Shown one piece after another: positions 53,101-64,000 of a stretch of DNA of 64,000 nucleotides (the first letter of the stretch is position 1; each line of letters opens with the position of its first letter). The DNA comes from Verrucomicrobia bacterium 12-59-8 (GTDB lineage Bacteria > Verrucomicrobiota > Verrucomicrobiae > Verrucomicrobiales > Verrucomicrobiaceae). The translations under genes and the position numbers were made by a program. The DNA lies in NCBI GenBank assembly GCA_002279765.1, contig NCCR01000017.1, forward strand, positions 1-64,000, given 5' to 3'. The notes below the pieces were generated by a model. It worked only from the letters and a program-made list of their open reading frames with translations. It was not told the DNA's origin and did no database searches.

Positions 53101-56100
53101 GGCAACTTCACCGGCGGCTTCACCACTCTGACGCTGACGAACGCAGTCGGAGCCCTTCAGTCCACTGGGATCAACTCACTGACCCTCAATGCGGCTCCGG
53201 CTAGCGGCAATGCAATCACGATTGCTGGCAACGCAACGCTTTCTATCGACAGCGGCGGCATTCTGGCCACGACCAGTGACACCATTGGTGTGACAGGGAG
53301 CGGCAGATTGGGATCCATCAGCAACACGGCCACCCAGGCACGTGAATTTGTGATCTGGACGGCAGGTTCAGGCACCACGCTGACCCTCAATGCGGCCCTC
53401 GGGGGGGCCATGACACCGTTCACAGGCGGCCTTACCAAGAGCGGTGCGGGCACCCTGGTTCTCAGTGCGGCGCAGAACAGCTACACCGGCAACACGATCA
53501 TTGATCTGGGAACGGTGAAACTGGCACCTTCCTCCACGACGACGAATGACATTTTCTACAGGGCTTCCACGGCACCGACGGTTAACACCGCCACCACGAC
53601 GGTCAACGCCAGCAGTCTGACCGTGAATGCCAGCGCCACGTTGGATCTCAATGGTAACAATCAGGTGTTTGGCAACTTCACCAGTGCTGGCAATCTGCCG
53701 GGCACCGGCGGCATCATCACCAATAGCTCGACCACCACCTCTAATTTCACGGTTATCAGTACTGCCACCTCGGACTGGGCGGGACAGATCAACGGCAGCA
53801 ACACCAACCTGATCAACTTCACCAAGTCTGGCAGCAACATACTGAGCTTCCGTGACCAGAATGGCTACTACGGCACTACCACCGTGCAGGGCAGTGTGCT
53901 GAGTCTCATTGACCAGGGCACCGTCGCCAACAGTTCGGAAATCGATGTCTTCAACTCTGTATTGCGCTGGGATGACTCGGGCATCCAGGCCATGACCGGC
54001 CGCGTCAACAGCAGCGCAAGCATCGTTCTCGATGGCGGCGCCTTCACCTTCATCAGCCGCAGTGGCACCAATGCTGCGATCTCGCTGGGCAACCTCTACG
54101 TGCTTGGCGGTTCCGCGATGGTCAACGTCAACATCGGCAACACCGGGCTGGGCACTGCTTCAGCAACCTTCAACAGCCTGGCACCCATAGCGTTTGGTTC
54201 GACATTGACATTTGGCACCTCTGGAACCGCAATCGGTGCTGCCGGGAACGGCAGCCTGGGCGACAATCCGAACGTCTTCTTCACCTCAGGAGCGACGAAC
54301 ACCAATGGCATCCTGGGCGGAGCCTTCACGGTGGTCGGGAATGATGCGAACACGGCGTCCTTCAATGCGGAATTCGCCACTTATGATGGTGCTTCGGCGG
54401 GTGGTACCGGGGTGCGCGCCCTGGCTCCCTTCCAGCAGACGACGTCATTCGCGTCCTCGACTGCCAACAGCAATCTGCGCCTTGGTGCCAATGCCTTCGT
54501 GAACAGCGGGGGGCAGGAGATCAATTCGCTGACGCTGAATGGTGGCTACGTCAACGTGTTCTTCCAAGGTGCGAATGACACGCTCACCCTTCAGAGCGGC
54601 GGTTTGCTGGCCGGCATCGACAACGCCGGACGCAATATCGGGGTGGCGCTGAGCGGCACACTGAACCGTGGCAAACTGACGGCAGATGCCTCGCAGTCGC
54701 AGTTGTACATTCACAATGGAGCCAACTTCCTCACCATCCAGTCTGCGATCATTGACAACGGCAATAATATGAGCCTCGTGCTTGATTCCATGAGTCAGAG
54801 CGGGCCGACCGTCGTGCTGGCGAATGCAAACACCTACCTTGGGGCGACGTTTGTCAACGGGGTCAATCTCAATCTGGCCAACACCACCGGAGCGGGCAGC
54901 GCGATCCTCGGTGATGTCATTCTGACCGGCGGCACGAACAACGGTTTCGACTCGCTGGCACAGTCCGGCGCGACGATGGCCTTGCTGGCGGCCCAGCAGC
55001 TTGCGACGACCTCCAACGTCACCGTGCGCAATGGTGCGGCCTGGAACCTCAACGGGTTCAATAGCACGGTCGCCAACCTCACCTTCAACAGCCAGGGTGG
55101 TGACAACGGCGGCAACGGCCCGCTGGTCTATACCGGTACGGGTGTGCTCTCGCTCACAGGAGGAATCACCTCGACCAATCTGAGCGATCTGCGTGAAATC
55201 CCAGCCATCCTCGGTTTCTTGAATCTGGCTGCCGCAACCACAGTGAGCGTGGACGCCATCTCCACTGGCAATGTCGGTGCCAACAGCCAGATCGGCCTGA
55301 CCATCAATTCAAACATCCTCAGCTCCGGCACGATCACCATCACTGGTGCCGGTGTGCTTGGGCTGGGTGGTGTGAGCTACGTGGCCAATACGGTGAACTT
55401 CGACACCTCCGGAGCAACTCTGGTGCTCGGCCCAAGCTCGAACTACGGGCTGACCAGCATCAACACGACCAATGGCACGCTCGACATGCGCGGCCTGTCC
55501 AACCTGCAGGTCCAGAAAGTCACGGGCACAGGCACCATCAAGAATTTCAACACGGCTGCTGCCGGAACGCTGACAGTCGGCGGCTTTGGCACCAACAGCG
55601 CGTCGTTTGCCTTCAATGGGGCGCTCACCAGTGACTACAGCTCGGGTGCGCTCAACATCACCAAGATCGGCACTGGCACCATGACGTTAGGCAGCGTCGA
55701 TAACAGTGGCAACATTCTAGGCACGCTGCTCGTGGGTCAGGGGACCGTGCAGCTTAACGATGCTACCGCGCGTGAAGGTTTTGCGGCTTACACACTCAAT
55801 GTGGGCGGCACTCTGCTTCTCGACAGCAGCACCAACGTTCTGAGCAACCGTTTGGGAGGGAATGTGAATGCGACATTCGCTCAAACGGGTGCCACACGTT
55901 CTCTGACGATGCAGGGTGGTACGCTGGTGTTCACTGGTGGTGCCAGCGCGGTCACCGAAAACATTGGGGTTCTCACCATTCAAAACGGCGGTGGTGTCAT
56001 TCAGCTCAATGGCGGAATCGGCGGGGTGAATTTGAGCATCACGGCTCTCACCACCACGGGAACCGCAACCAGTGCGTTTTCAAATCAGAACAGCACGGGT

Positions 56101-59100
56101 ACTCTGCTTATTCAGGGGGCGGCCTCTTCGGTGGCGGCCGGCAATGGAACTGTCGGTATCCCGACTGGGAATTTCAACGTTCCCGGCACACAGGGCGGCG
56201 GGGCCAACGGCACTTTCACGATGTCGGTGCGTCCAGACATCTTGGTGGACGCCTCTGCTACTGGGACTGGCACCGGCTTTGCCGTGCTGGATTCGGTAAG
56301 CAGGGTCATCCGACCGCTCCAGACTGCTGAACTTCTGGGCAGCACGGCACTGAATTCTGCGGCCATCACCGGCAGCACGACCAATGTGGGACTCAGTACG
56401 AACACCACTGCGCTTGAAAGTGCCTTGTTCGGCAACGTGACGGCGAATTCCCTGACACTGCTTTCTGGCAGTGGCTTCAGCAACCTGTTCACGACCACCG
56501 GCGGCAACTATGGTGCTGGTGGTCTGCTGACGGTGACGCTGAACTCCGGTGGTCTCCTTGCTCTCGGCGGTTCGTTTGGCAGCGGAGTTTCGCTGACGAG
56601 CGCGGCTGTCAGCATGGACCTCCATGTGACGCTGGGCAACACGCTGACTCTGACCAATGCAATCGTCAACACCACCGCAGGCATTATTAAGGCAGATGAC
56701 GGCACGCTGATCTTCGGCGCCCAGCAGTACTTCATCGGTGGTATCGTGATCAACGGTGGCACGCTGGCGGTCGCCACCGGCACTGGTGCCAACACCATCC
56801 TGGTCAATCCGACTGGCACCGTGCCGACCGTCAATGCACTGGCCATGAACGGTGCTTCGGGCGTTTTTGAACTCAATGGCAACAATCAGGCTGTGGGCTC
56901 GATCAGCAGCATCAATCAACTGCCCAACCTGGGTGGCACCATTCAGAACAGCGGCAGCCTCGCGACTCTGACGACTGTCGGCGCCTCCTCGACATTCGGC
57001 GGCCAGATCAATGGTGCGATCAATTTGATCCAGGCCGGAACGGCCGCTGCGTCCACACTGACACTCACCGGCACCAGCGCCTACTCAGGCAGCACGCTCA
57101 TCATGAGCGGGCTTATCCTCAAGGACGCTGGCCAGCTCAGCGGCACCAGCGGTGTGACAGTCAACTACTCCGCACTGACGCAGGACAACACTGGTCTGGC
57201 GGTTCTCTCCAGCCGCATCCCGGGTGGTGCGACGCTCAACGGCGGCTCCCTGATTTTCAAATCCTTGCAGGGGAATGACAGCTTCACGGTCGGTGCGATC
57301 ACGCCGAGCTTCAGTGCGAACACCATCACGGTAACCCCGATCAACAACAGCGCCACCGGCACGGGCAGCACACAGCTGACCATCGCCAGCCTCGGTGCCG
57401 CCACCAACAACGCCACGATCAACTTCAGCGTCGGCTCCGGCACGCTCGGCGCACCGCTTACGGGCATTACCGGCATTACCGGGGCTAGTTCCGGCTCCAA
57501 CACTCAGATGTACCTCACGTCGGCTCCGACACTGACGAACGGCATCATCGGACCATGGGCCATTGTCAACGGCGCAGATTTCGCGACCTACCTCGCTCCT
57601 GGCTCCACTGCAGCTCTGGCCTCAGGTGCAGCGGGCATCGGTGCATTGGGATTGACTGTGAACTCGGTCGTCGCGCAGCAGACCAATGGCAGCAATGTCA
57701 TCAATGTGCTTTCGACCGCGCCTTTCTACATCGGCGAAATCATCAATGGCCTCAGCGGCCTGACGAATCCGACGATCATCGCCATCAATTCGGCGGCCAA
57801 CACCATCACGGTCAGTGGCAACTCCACCGCATCCGGCTCGGTCACCATTACCTCCAGCCCCTTCGGCAACTATTCGGCCAATGCGCTGACTGCAGGTGTG
57901 CTGGCCGATAACATCACCGTTGCCGCCAGCGTTGGCGCAGTGACCAGCCGGACCATCAATTCCCTGAGGATCAACACCGCTGCTGCAACCACGACGATGA
58001 ACACTCTGGGAGACACTCTCACCATCGGTTCTGGTGGCCTGCTGCAAAATTTCGCGGGTGTTGTCAACACTGGTGGTCTTCTTTCGGCTGGCACGACACT
58101 CAATACTGCCGCCACTCTCTACGACTACGCCAACGCCACGGCAACGATCAGCAGTTCCATCACCAACAACAGCTTGAATGGTGTGCTGACCTTTGTGAAG
58201 TCCGGCAGCAGCACCACAACGCTCAACGTCCTGCCCACGGTATGGACCACTTCGACCACGTCGGCTTCCAACACAGTCACCGTTTCCAGCACTGCCGGGC
58301 TGGCAATCGGCCAGATCGTCAGCGCCGGCCTCGGCCAGACGTCGGGAGCGATCATCACGGGCATCACCGATGCGACCCGCTATACCATCAGCGCCAATGT
58401 AGGAACCGGTAGCGCCACCGCTGCGGGCACCACATTTGGCCTGCCGACCTCGCAGGTGCTCAACCTTACCACCACTTCTGCCAGCAATACCATCACGGTT
58501 CCAGCAGGCACCATCCTCTATCCAGGCATGACGGTCACTGTGCCGGCTGGCAACTCGGCGGTTATCCCGGCGAACACTACCGTCTTGAGTGTTTCCGGAA
58601 ACACCGTCACGCTTTCCGCCGCAGTCACCACCGGAGCGGCGGGCCCGCTGCTCTTCTCGGCCGTTGGCGCGCAGACCGTCGCGGTGACCAACACCTCGGG
58701 CACGAATACACTGACGCTGGCAACGGCGACAGGTTTGAATGTCGGCCAGCTGGTGACGGGCACCGGCGTGGCGGCGAACACCTTCATCACGGGCATTGCT
58801 GGCAATAGCGTGACTCTTTCGGCCAACACAACGGCCGGTGTGACCAGCGCTGTCTTCAGTGCCATCGGCAACGTCTCACAGATCACCAGCCTGACCAGTG
58901 GCAGCAGCACGGCCGTAGTGCCGACCAGCCTGGGCCTTGTCGTCGGTCAGCCGGTGCAGGGGGCGGGCATCCCGCAGGGGACGACGGTCGCATCCATCAT
59001 TGATGCCACTCACATCACGCTTTCCACGAATGCCACCGCCACCACGACCGGCAATGCCTATTACGGCCTGCAACCTCTGGGCGTGACTGTCTCTGGTACT

Positions 59101-62100
59101 GCATTGACTGCTACCAGCACCACGGTGACTGTGCCCAGCACGGTCGGTCTGGCCGCCGGTCAGAGCGTGAATGGCGTGGGTATCGCCCCCGGGACGACGA
59201 TTGCCAGCATCACGGACAGCACACACTTCGTGCTCTCCACTGCTGCCGGAAATACGGTGAGCTCCGCTCCGATCACCATCGGTGCAGCACTCAACCCAAC
59301 CGCAGACACCATCATCGGTCTGGCTGCCACCACCACCGCCAATTCCGCGACCGTCACGGTCGCCAGCACGAATGGTCTTTATGTCGGCATGCCCGTCACC
59401 GGCAATTCCAAGATTCCTGCCAACGAGTTCATTACCGCAATCACCAGTGCCACGACCTTTACGATTACCACAGGAACGGGAGTGACTGCTGGAACCAGCC
59501 TCGCCACCAACATCGGCGCACCAGCAATCGGAGGTTATTCCAACCAATACACCGGCCAGACGGTGGTTGATCAGGGCACGCTCACCCTCGGCGGCGCACT
59601 CGGCAGCATTCAGGTGCCCGGTGACCTGCTGCTCAACGGTGGCAACGTGACCGAAACCACCAATGCCGGCCAGATCGCCTCGACGAGCAATGTGACCATC
59701 AACGGCTTTGGCACCCTGACCTTGGTGGGCAGCAACACCCTGGCAACGCTGACCTTCAACGGCACCGGTGGATCTGCGACTCCGACCGTCACTGGTGCGG
59801 CAGGCAATGTGCTGGTGCTTACCGGCACGACCAACGCCATCACCTCCACCAACGACAATCTGGGCTTCACCCCGACGATCTCGACGCTCACATTGGAGCT
59901 TAACGGCGCGAACCGCACGATCACCACATCCGGCGCCTCTCCGGATGATCTCATCATCAGTGCACCGATCGTGAACACCATGGGTGGCACCACGCTTGGC
60001 GGACTCATCAAGGAAGGCAGCGGCTCGCTCATCCTCTCTAACACGACGAGCACCTTCAACGGCGGCCTCCAATTGAACAATGGCTCCCTCATTTTCGCTG
60101 TAGCCAGCACGCAGGCAAATGGGGTGGTGACAGCAGGCCCGATGGGTATCGGCACCCTCACCATTGGCGATGGCACCACACTGCTGACGGACGGCACGAC
60201 GCGCATCGTCGCCAACGCAGTAACAGTGAACGGCAACTTCACGTTCGGTGGCGGTGTGTCCGGCAACAACCTGGCCTTGGGTGGTTCCGTCATTCTGGGC
60301 AGCACCACACGCAGTGTGACCGTGGCTAATCCAGCAGTGACCGGCACGCTCGGCGGCACGCTTGGCGGTGTCACAGCCACAGGCGGTGCAGGTCTGACCA
60401 AGCTCGGTGCAGGCATCCTGAGCCTTGGCAGCGCAGGGAACAACTGGACCGGAGCGACCACCGTCAGCGCCGGTGTGCTTCAATTCGGGGCCACTCAGGT
60501 GCTCGCCAGTTCTGCCTTCATTGTGGCGGCAGGTGCTGAACTCAACATCAACGCCGTCGCAGGAAACATCATCGGTTCGCTTGCTGGTGACACCACCATG
60601 ACGGGTGGTCTGGTGACCAACAGTGGCGCGGCACAGACCCTCACCCTAGGGGCGGATGGCAGCAGCACCACCTTTGCGGGTGCTTTCACAGCAGCGACGG
60701 CGGTGAACCTAGCCCTTACGAAGATCGGTGCAGGCACCATGACGCTGACGGGTGGCCTGAGCAATGCCACGGGTGCCCTGATCCTCAACCAGGGTGCAAT
60801 CACCCTCAGCGGCAATGGCGCAGTGCTCTTTGGCAGCGCTACGGCAGACACACTCAATTCGGGCGGAACGCTGAACCTCGACAACAGCGGGACGGCTTTG
60901 AACAACCGCCTCAGCACGGGTGGCGGCGGCGCTACGGTGGCCCGCGGCATGACGATCAACGGCGGCACGTTGACCCTTAACGGTGGCAGCACGGCGGTCA
61001 CTGAAACGCTCTCAGGCACGTTCACCGTTGGCAATGGCGGCGGCACCATCAAGCTCACTGGCACTGGTGGTCAGGGCACCACTCTCAGCATCGGCATCTT
61101 GGCGGCGCAGGCGCAGGGAGGTGGCCTCCTCCTTGCTGGCGACAACCTCGCTACTGCCGCTGGTGCTGGCAATGCCACAGTGTCGGTCACTACATTCAAT
61201 ACGCTCACTGGTCAGGGCACAGGGGCCAACGGTACCACCACGATGGCCATCCGTTCGGACATTATTGCAGACAACAGCGCCACAGGCACTGGCACGGGCT
61301 TCCTCGTCAAGGATTCCGTCAACACCAACACCCTGCGTCCGATGACCACCGCAGAGCTTGCCACCACGCTCAGCAGCAGTCTGACCACCAACTTTGGCAA
61401 CTTCAGTGCGGCGCAGACTTATAGCAGCGCCACTTCGCTGAACAGCCTCACGCTCAACACCACTTCCGGCATCAATGCCACCGGTGGCGGCCAGGCCATC
61501 CAGGGCTCGACCGTGCAGCGTTACACCAGCGGTGCCATCCTTGACGCCTTGACCATCAATACCGGTGGTATCCTGGCGACGGCCAACAGCACACTGAACG
61601 TGGGGTCCATCGCCACCACAGGCAATGCTCAGTTTGAAATCCACGTCACCGGCACTTCCACGCTGAACGTCAATGGCTTCCTGCTGGGTACCACCGGTGG
61701 GCTGACCAAGAACGATGGTGGCACACTGAGCCTCAACAATGCGGAATACTACACCGGCACCACCACTGTGAATGCCGGCACCCTGTTCCTGAACAGCGGA
61801 CTGGCCAATACCATTGTCGTCACTCCGACGGCCACGATCCCGACAGTGCAGGCTCTCGTGGTCAACGGTGGCACGCTTGATCTGAACGGACAGAACCAGG
61901 CGGTTGGCACGCTGAGCAACAATGACACTGTCGGCGGCACCGGTGGCACCGTCACCAGCAGCATCACGGCAAACTTCATTAGCAGCACCGGCACCAGCTC
62001 GACGTTTGGTGGCATCATCGGTGGTTCCTTGAATTTCTACAAGGAAGGCACAGGCACCCTCACTCTCACCAGTGCAAACAACTATAGCGGCACGACGAAC

Positions 62101-64000
62101 ATCCTCGGCGGTGCAGTGACCCTGCAGGACAGCGGCACCCTGGCCAGCACGACGATCAACCTCGGCGGCGCGACGCTGAACCTGACCAACAACGTTCTGG
62201 CGAACAACAACAGCCGCATCTCCAGCAGCGCGCTGATCAACCTGAACAACGGCACGTTCGTGCTGACCGGAGCGAACTATGTCTCCACGAACGTCACCAT
62301 CGGTTCCTCCGGCGCAGGAGTCACTCTTGCCACTGGCGCGAACGCCTTCACTGTCACTGCTCCAGCTCTTGCCACTGGCAATATGGCGGTGCTCAACATT
62401 GGCAATCTGACACGCACAAACGGCGCAACCGTGGTCTTCACTGGCACGGGTCTTGGTTCCAGCGTCGCTGGCAGCGCCCAGCAGTTTGTGACGAGCATCA
62501 ACAGCCTTGCTCCGACCCTTGTTGGCGGTCCGTTTACAGTCGCAGGCACCGGTGCGATCCTTGGCGGCTGGGCCACGGCGGGAGCCACAGCAGCCACGGC
62601 GGACAACTGGGCCACCCTCGCCTCTGCGCAGACGCTCAACACCACCACCGTTCAGGGCAATACCACGGTGACGCTGGCCTCCGGCAACACATCGCAGATG
62701 GTCGTGGGGCAGTCGGTCACCGGCACGAACTTCGCACCAGGAACGACGATCGCCACCATTACTGGCCCGACAACGTTCACGGTTTCGATCGCCCCGCTCG
62801 CCACCTCGGCGTCCTTCAGCACGGCTTTCGGCGACTCCGGCATCGTAGCTCTCAATGCGCAGGATTACATCAACATCACGGCGGCAGGAACACTCGCTGC
62901 CACGACCACCGCCACTGGCAACTATAGCATCAACGCCATCACGGCTGCTGCCACCATCACGCTCAAATCGGGCGGCAACACCATCAACTCGCTGCAAATC
63001 GCTCCGGGTGCAGCAGGCGTGCCGACGCTCGACCTGAACGGGGGTGCGTTGGTGATTACCTCTGGCGGTATTCTGCGCGCCAGCACCAACTCCGGCGTCT
63101 CCACGATCCAGAACGGCACTCTCACAGCCGGCACCGGAGCGGTGGCTGCGGAACTGTTCTTCAACCTGAACAACACCACCAGCGCCATGACGGTCTCTGC
63201 GGTGATCACAGACAACAACAGCAAAGCCGTTTCTCTTGTTAAAACGGGCGCTCCTGGCGTCAACAGCCTCTTGATCCTCACGGGCAACAACTCCTACTCG
63301 GGTGGCACTTATGTTGACTCTGGTACACTCACCCTGAGCACCGCCAGCGCCAACGGCACTTCGATCGTCTCGGTGCCAGGCAATCTGACGATCAACAATG
63401 GTGCGGCTGTGAACTTTGGCATCACCACGGCGAATCAGCAGATCGCGACGTCCAGCAATGTCACGATCAATGGTGGTGGTTCGCTGACCCTGCCAAACTA
63501 CTCAGTGGCCAACACCAACACGCTGGCCAGCCTCACGTTCAACAATAGTCTGGGCGGCACGGCAACACCCACGGTGGCTTTTGGCACGCCGACAGCCCTG
63601 AGCACCTTGATCCTGACCGCAGCGAATGCCATCACTTCGAGCAACGACAACTTCGCAACGACTCCCTCCATCCTGGCCGCAGCCACTGCTGCGAACAGCG
63701 CTCTGCAATTGTCCAATGTCGCGCCTGTCATCACCGTCAGCGGCCTCTCGGCAGATGACCTGATCATCACGGCCCCGATCACCAGCGCGGGTGGCAATGT
63801 CAAGGTCACCGGCGGTGGTTCGGTCGTCCTGAGTGGCGCAAGCACCTTCACGACGGGCGTCACGGTTGACACCAGCACCTCCGTCATTTTCGGCGCTAAT
63901 TCCGCAGGAACACCGCCGACAGTCACCTCGGGCCCAGTCGGTACAGGAGCGCTGACGCTGAACAATGGCTCCACCATTCTTTCCGATGGCACCATTCGCA
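44185..64000 (+). CDS. giant autotransporter-repeat surface protein, 3' part (runs off the window)
   Basis: After the TGA at 44182-44184 the identical frame stays open to the window end, at all points I sampled (45001, 50041, 55021, 60001, 63961), giving at least 6605 further codons. More than 20 beta-strand repeats can be read, such as WLLTGNNTYSGGTQINSGFL (44500), LQLSGQNLFTGGVNLNQGGL (49480), LTLTNTNTYTGGTVVNQGTL (48930), LSLNNAEYYTGTTTVNAGTL (61730) and LILTGNNSYSGGTYVDSGTL (63270). It also holds a PA14-like domain (50518-50990) and many copies of a second ~65-residue module. No translocator domain is inside the window. It is expected to be a surface or matrix adhesin; whether it is still expressed past the TGA is open. 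Confidence 0.78.
50518..50990 (+). other. PA14-like domain in the giant protein
   Basis: Within the repeat protein a segment of about 150 residues departs from the repeat pattern and reads like a PA14 domain. It contains ISGFINITSAGNYTFRTAAD followed by DGSVLYIDG, a loop VVGDAAGAH, INLAVGLHSIVYKP and GGYRVVYSGAD. PA14 domains bind carbohydrates in adhesins and glycosidases. The Asp-Asp-Gly before the LYIDG strand is the usual calcium/ligand site. This would give the protein a sugar-binding function. Confidence 0.7.
58240..59525 (+). repeat. tandem array of six non-PATR modules
   Basis: Six consecutive segments of about 60-80 residues share the pattern T-V-T-V-x-S-x-x-G-L-x-x-G-Q/M-x-V-x-G-x-G-I-x-x-x-T-x-I-x-x-I-x-x-x-T-x-x-T-L-S. 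Examples are STAGLAIGQIVSAGLG (58290), ATGLNVGQLVTGTGVAANTF (58730), TSLGLVVGQPVQGAGIPQGT (58920), STVGLAAGQSVNGVGIAPGT (59140) and STNGLYVGMPVTG (59360). Single copies are scattered elsewhere: about 41660, 44650, 45215, 46500, 46840, 48650, 51525, 57670 and 62640. The pattern differs from the beta-strand repeat and is not one I can name. Confidence 0.7.

Noticed and set aside
58876..60483. Long minus-strand open frames inside the giant gene (535, 661, 362 and 311 codons, for example at 58876-60483, 61012-62997, 50578-51666 and 48169-49104).
   Set aside because: They are mirror frames of Gly/Thr/Asn-rich repeat codons with few antisense stops. Their products are Arg/Gly/Cys/His-rich low-complexity sequence without motifs, whereas the plus frame has the recognised repeats.
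1..64000. CRISPR arrays and insertion sequences.
   Set aside because: I saw no regularly spaced identical repeats with unique spacers, and no transposase or integrase reading frame. The many repeats in 36102-64000 are protein-coding and diverged.

Overview
The window looks like a chromosomal piece of a Verrucomicrobiota bacterium, probably Verrucomicrobiae (Prosthecobacter/Verrucomicrobium-like). The reasons are a moderately high G+C Gram-negative gene set, an exosortase with a sorted substrate inside an exopolysaccharide locus, an H-NOX nitric oxide sensor, and a giant protein made of autotransporter-associated beta-strand repeats. This placement rests on gene content, not on a marker gene.

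Layout. At 66-137 is a tRNA-Arg(CCT). From 417 to 28352 nearly everything lies on the minus strand and forms an exopolysaccharide (EPS) export and sorting locus of eight apparent operons. These hold an exosortase with one dedicated substrate, an O-antigen polymerase/ligase (the only plus-strand gene), an acyltransferase, two Wza-type export proteins (one fused to a chain-length regulator with a decayed tyrosine-kinase domain), a LuxR-type response regulator, eight glycosyltransferase genes, a nucleotidyltransferase, a Wzx-like flippase, an FkbM methyltransferase, an alkaline-phosphatase-fold enzyme, a STAS protein, a decayed receiver domain and the initiating sugar transferase. Each of the eight operons is preceded, 42-51 nt before its first start codon and in the same orientation, by a copy of one short G/C-rich motif (coding strand roughly CYCANCTGSGGGGA). 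I read this as an undescribed regulon signal.

From 28510 to 35179 lies a sensory block: an H-NOX protein with its HNOBA hybrid histidine kinase, a second closely related hybrid kinase whose HPt domain has visibly decayed, and an isochorismatase-fold hydrolase. Nitric oxide sensing next to EPS genes suggests control of attachment or biofilm formation.

From 35180 to 36101 is a gene-free, AT-richer stretch that contains a 23-bp near-copy (21/23) of the 3' end of the tRNA-Arg. The whole EPS/sensor block is therefore bracketed like a genomic island, although no integrase is seen.

From 36102 to the end of the window runs one giant surface-protein gene on the plus strand, at least 27.9 kb. It has more than 30 beta-strand repeats, a PA14-like domain and a second, different repeat module. 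The frame is interrupted by an inserted antisense piece of a cation/proton antiporter-like gene (about 38076-38200) and by an in-frame TGA at 44182-44184, after which the same frame stays open to the window edge.
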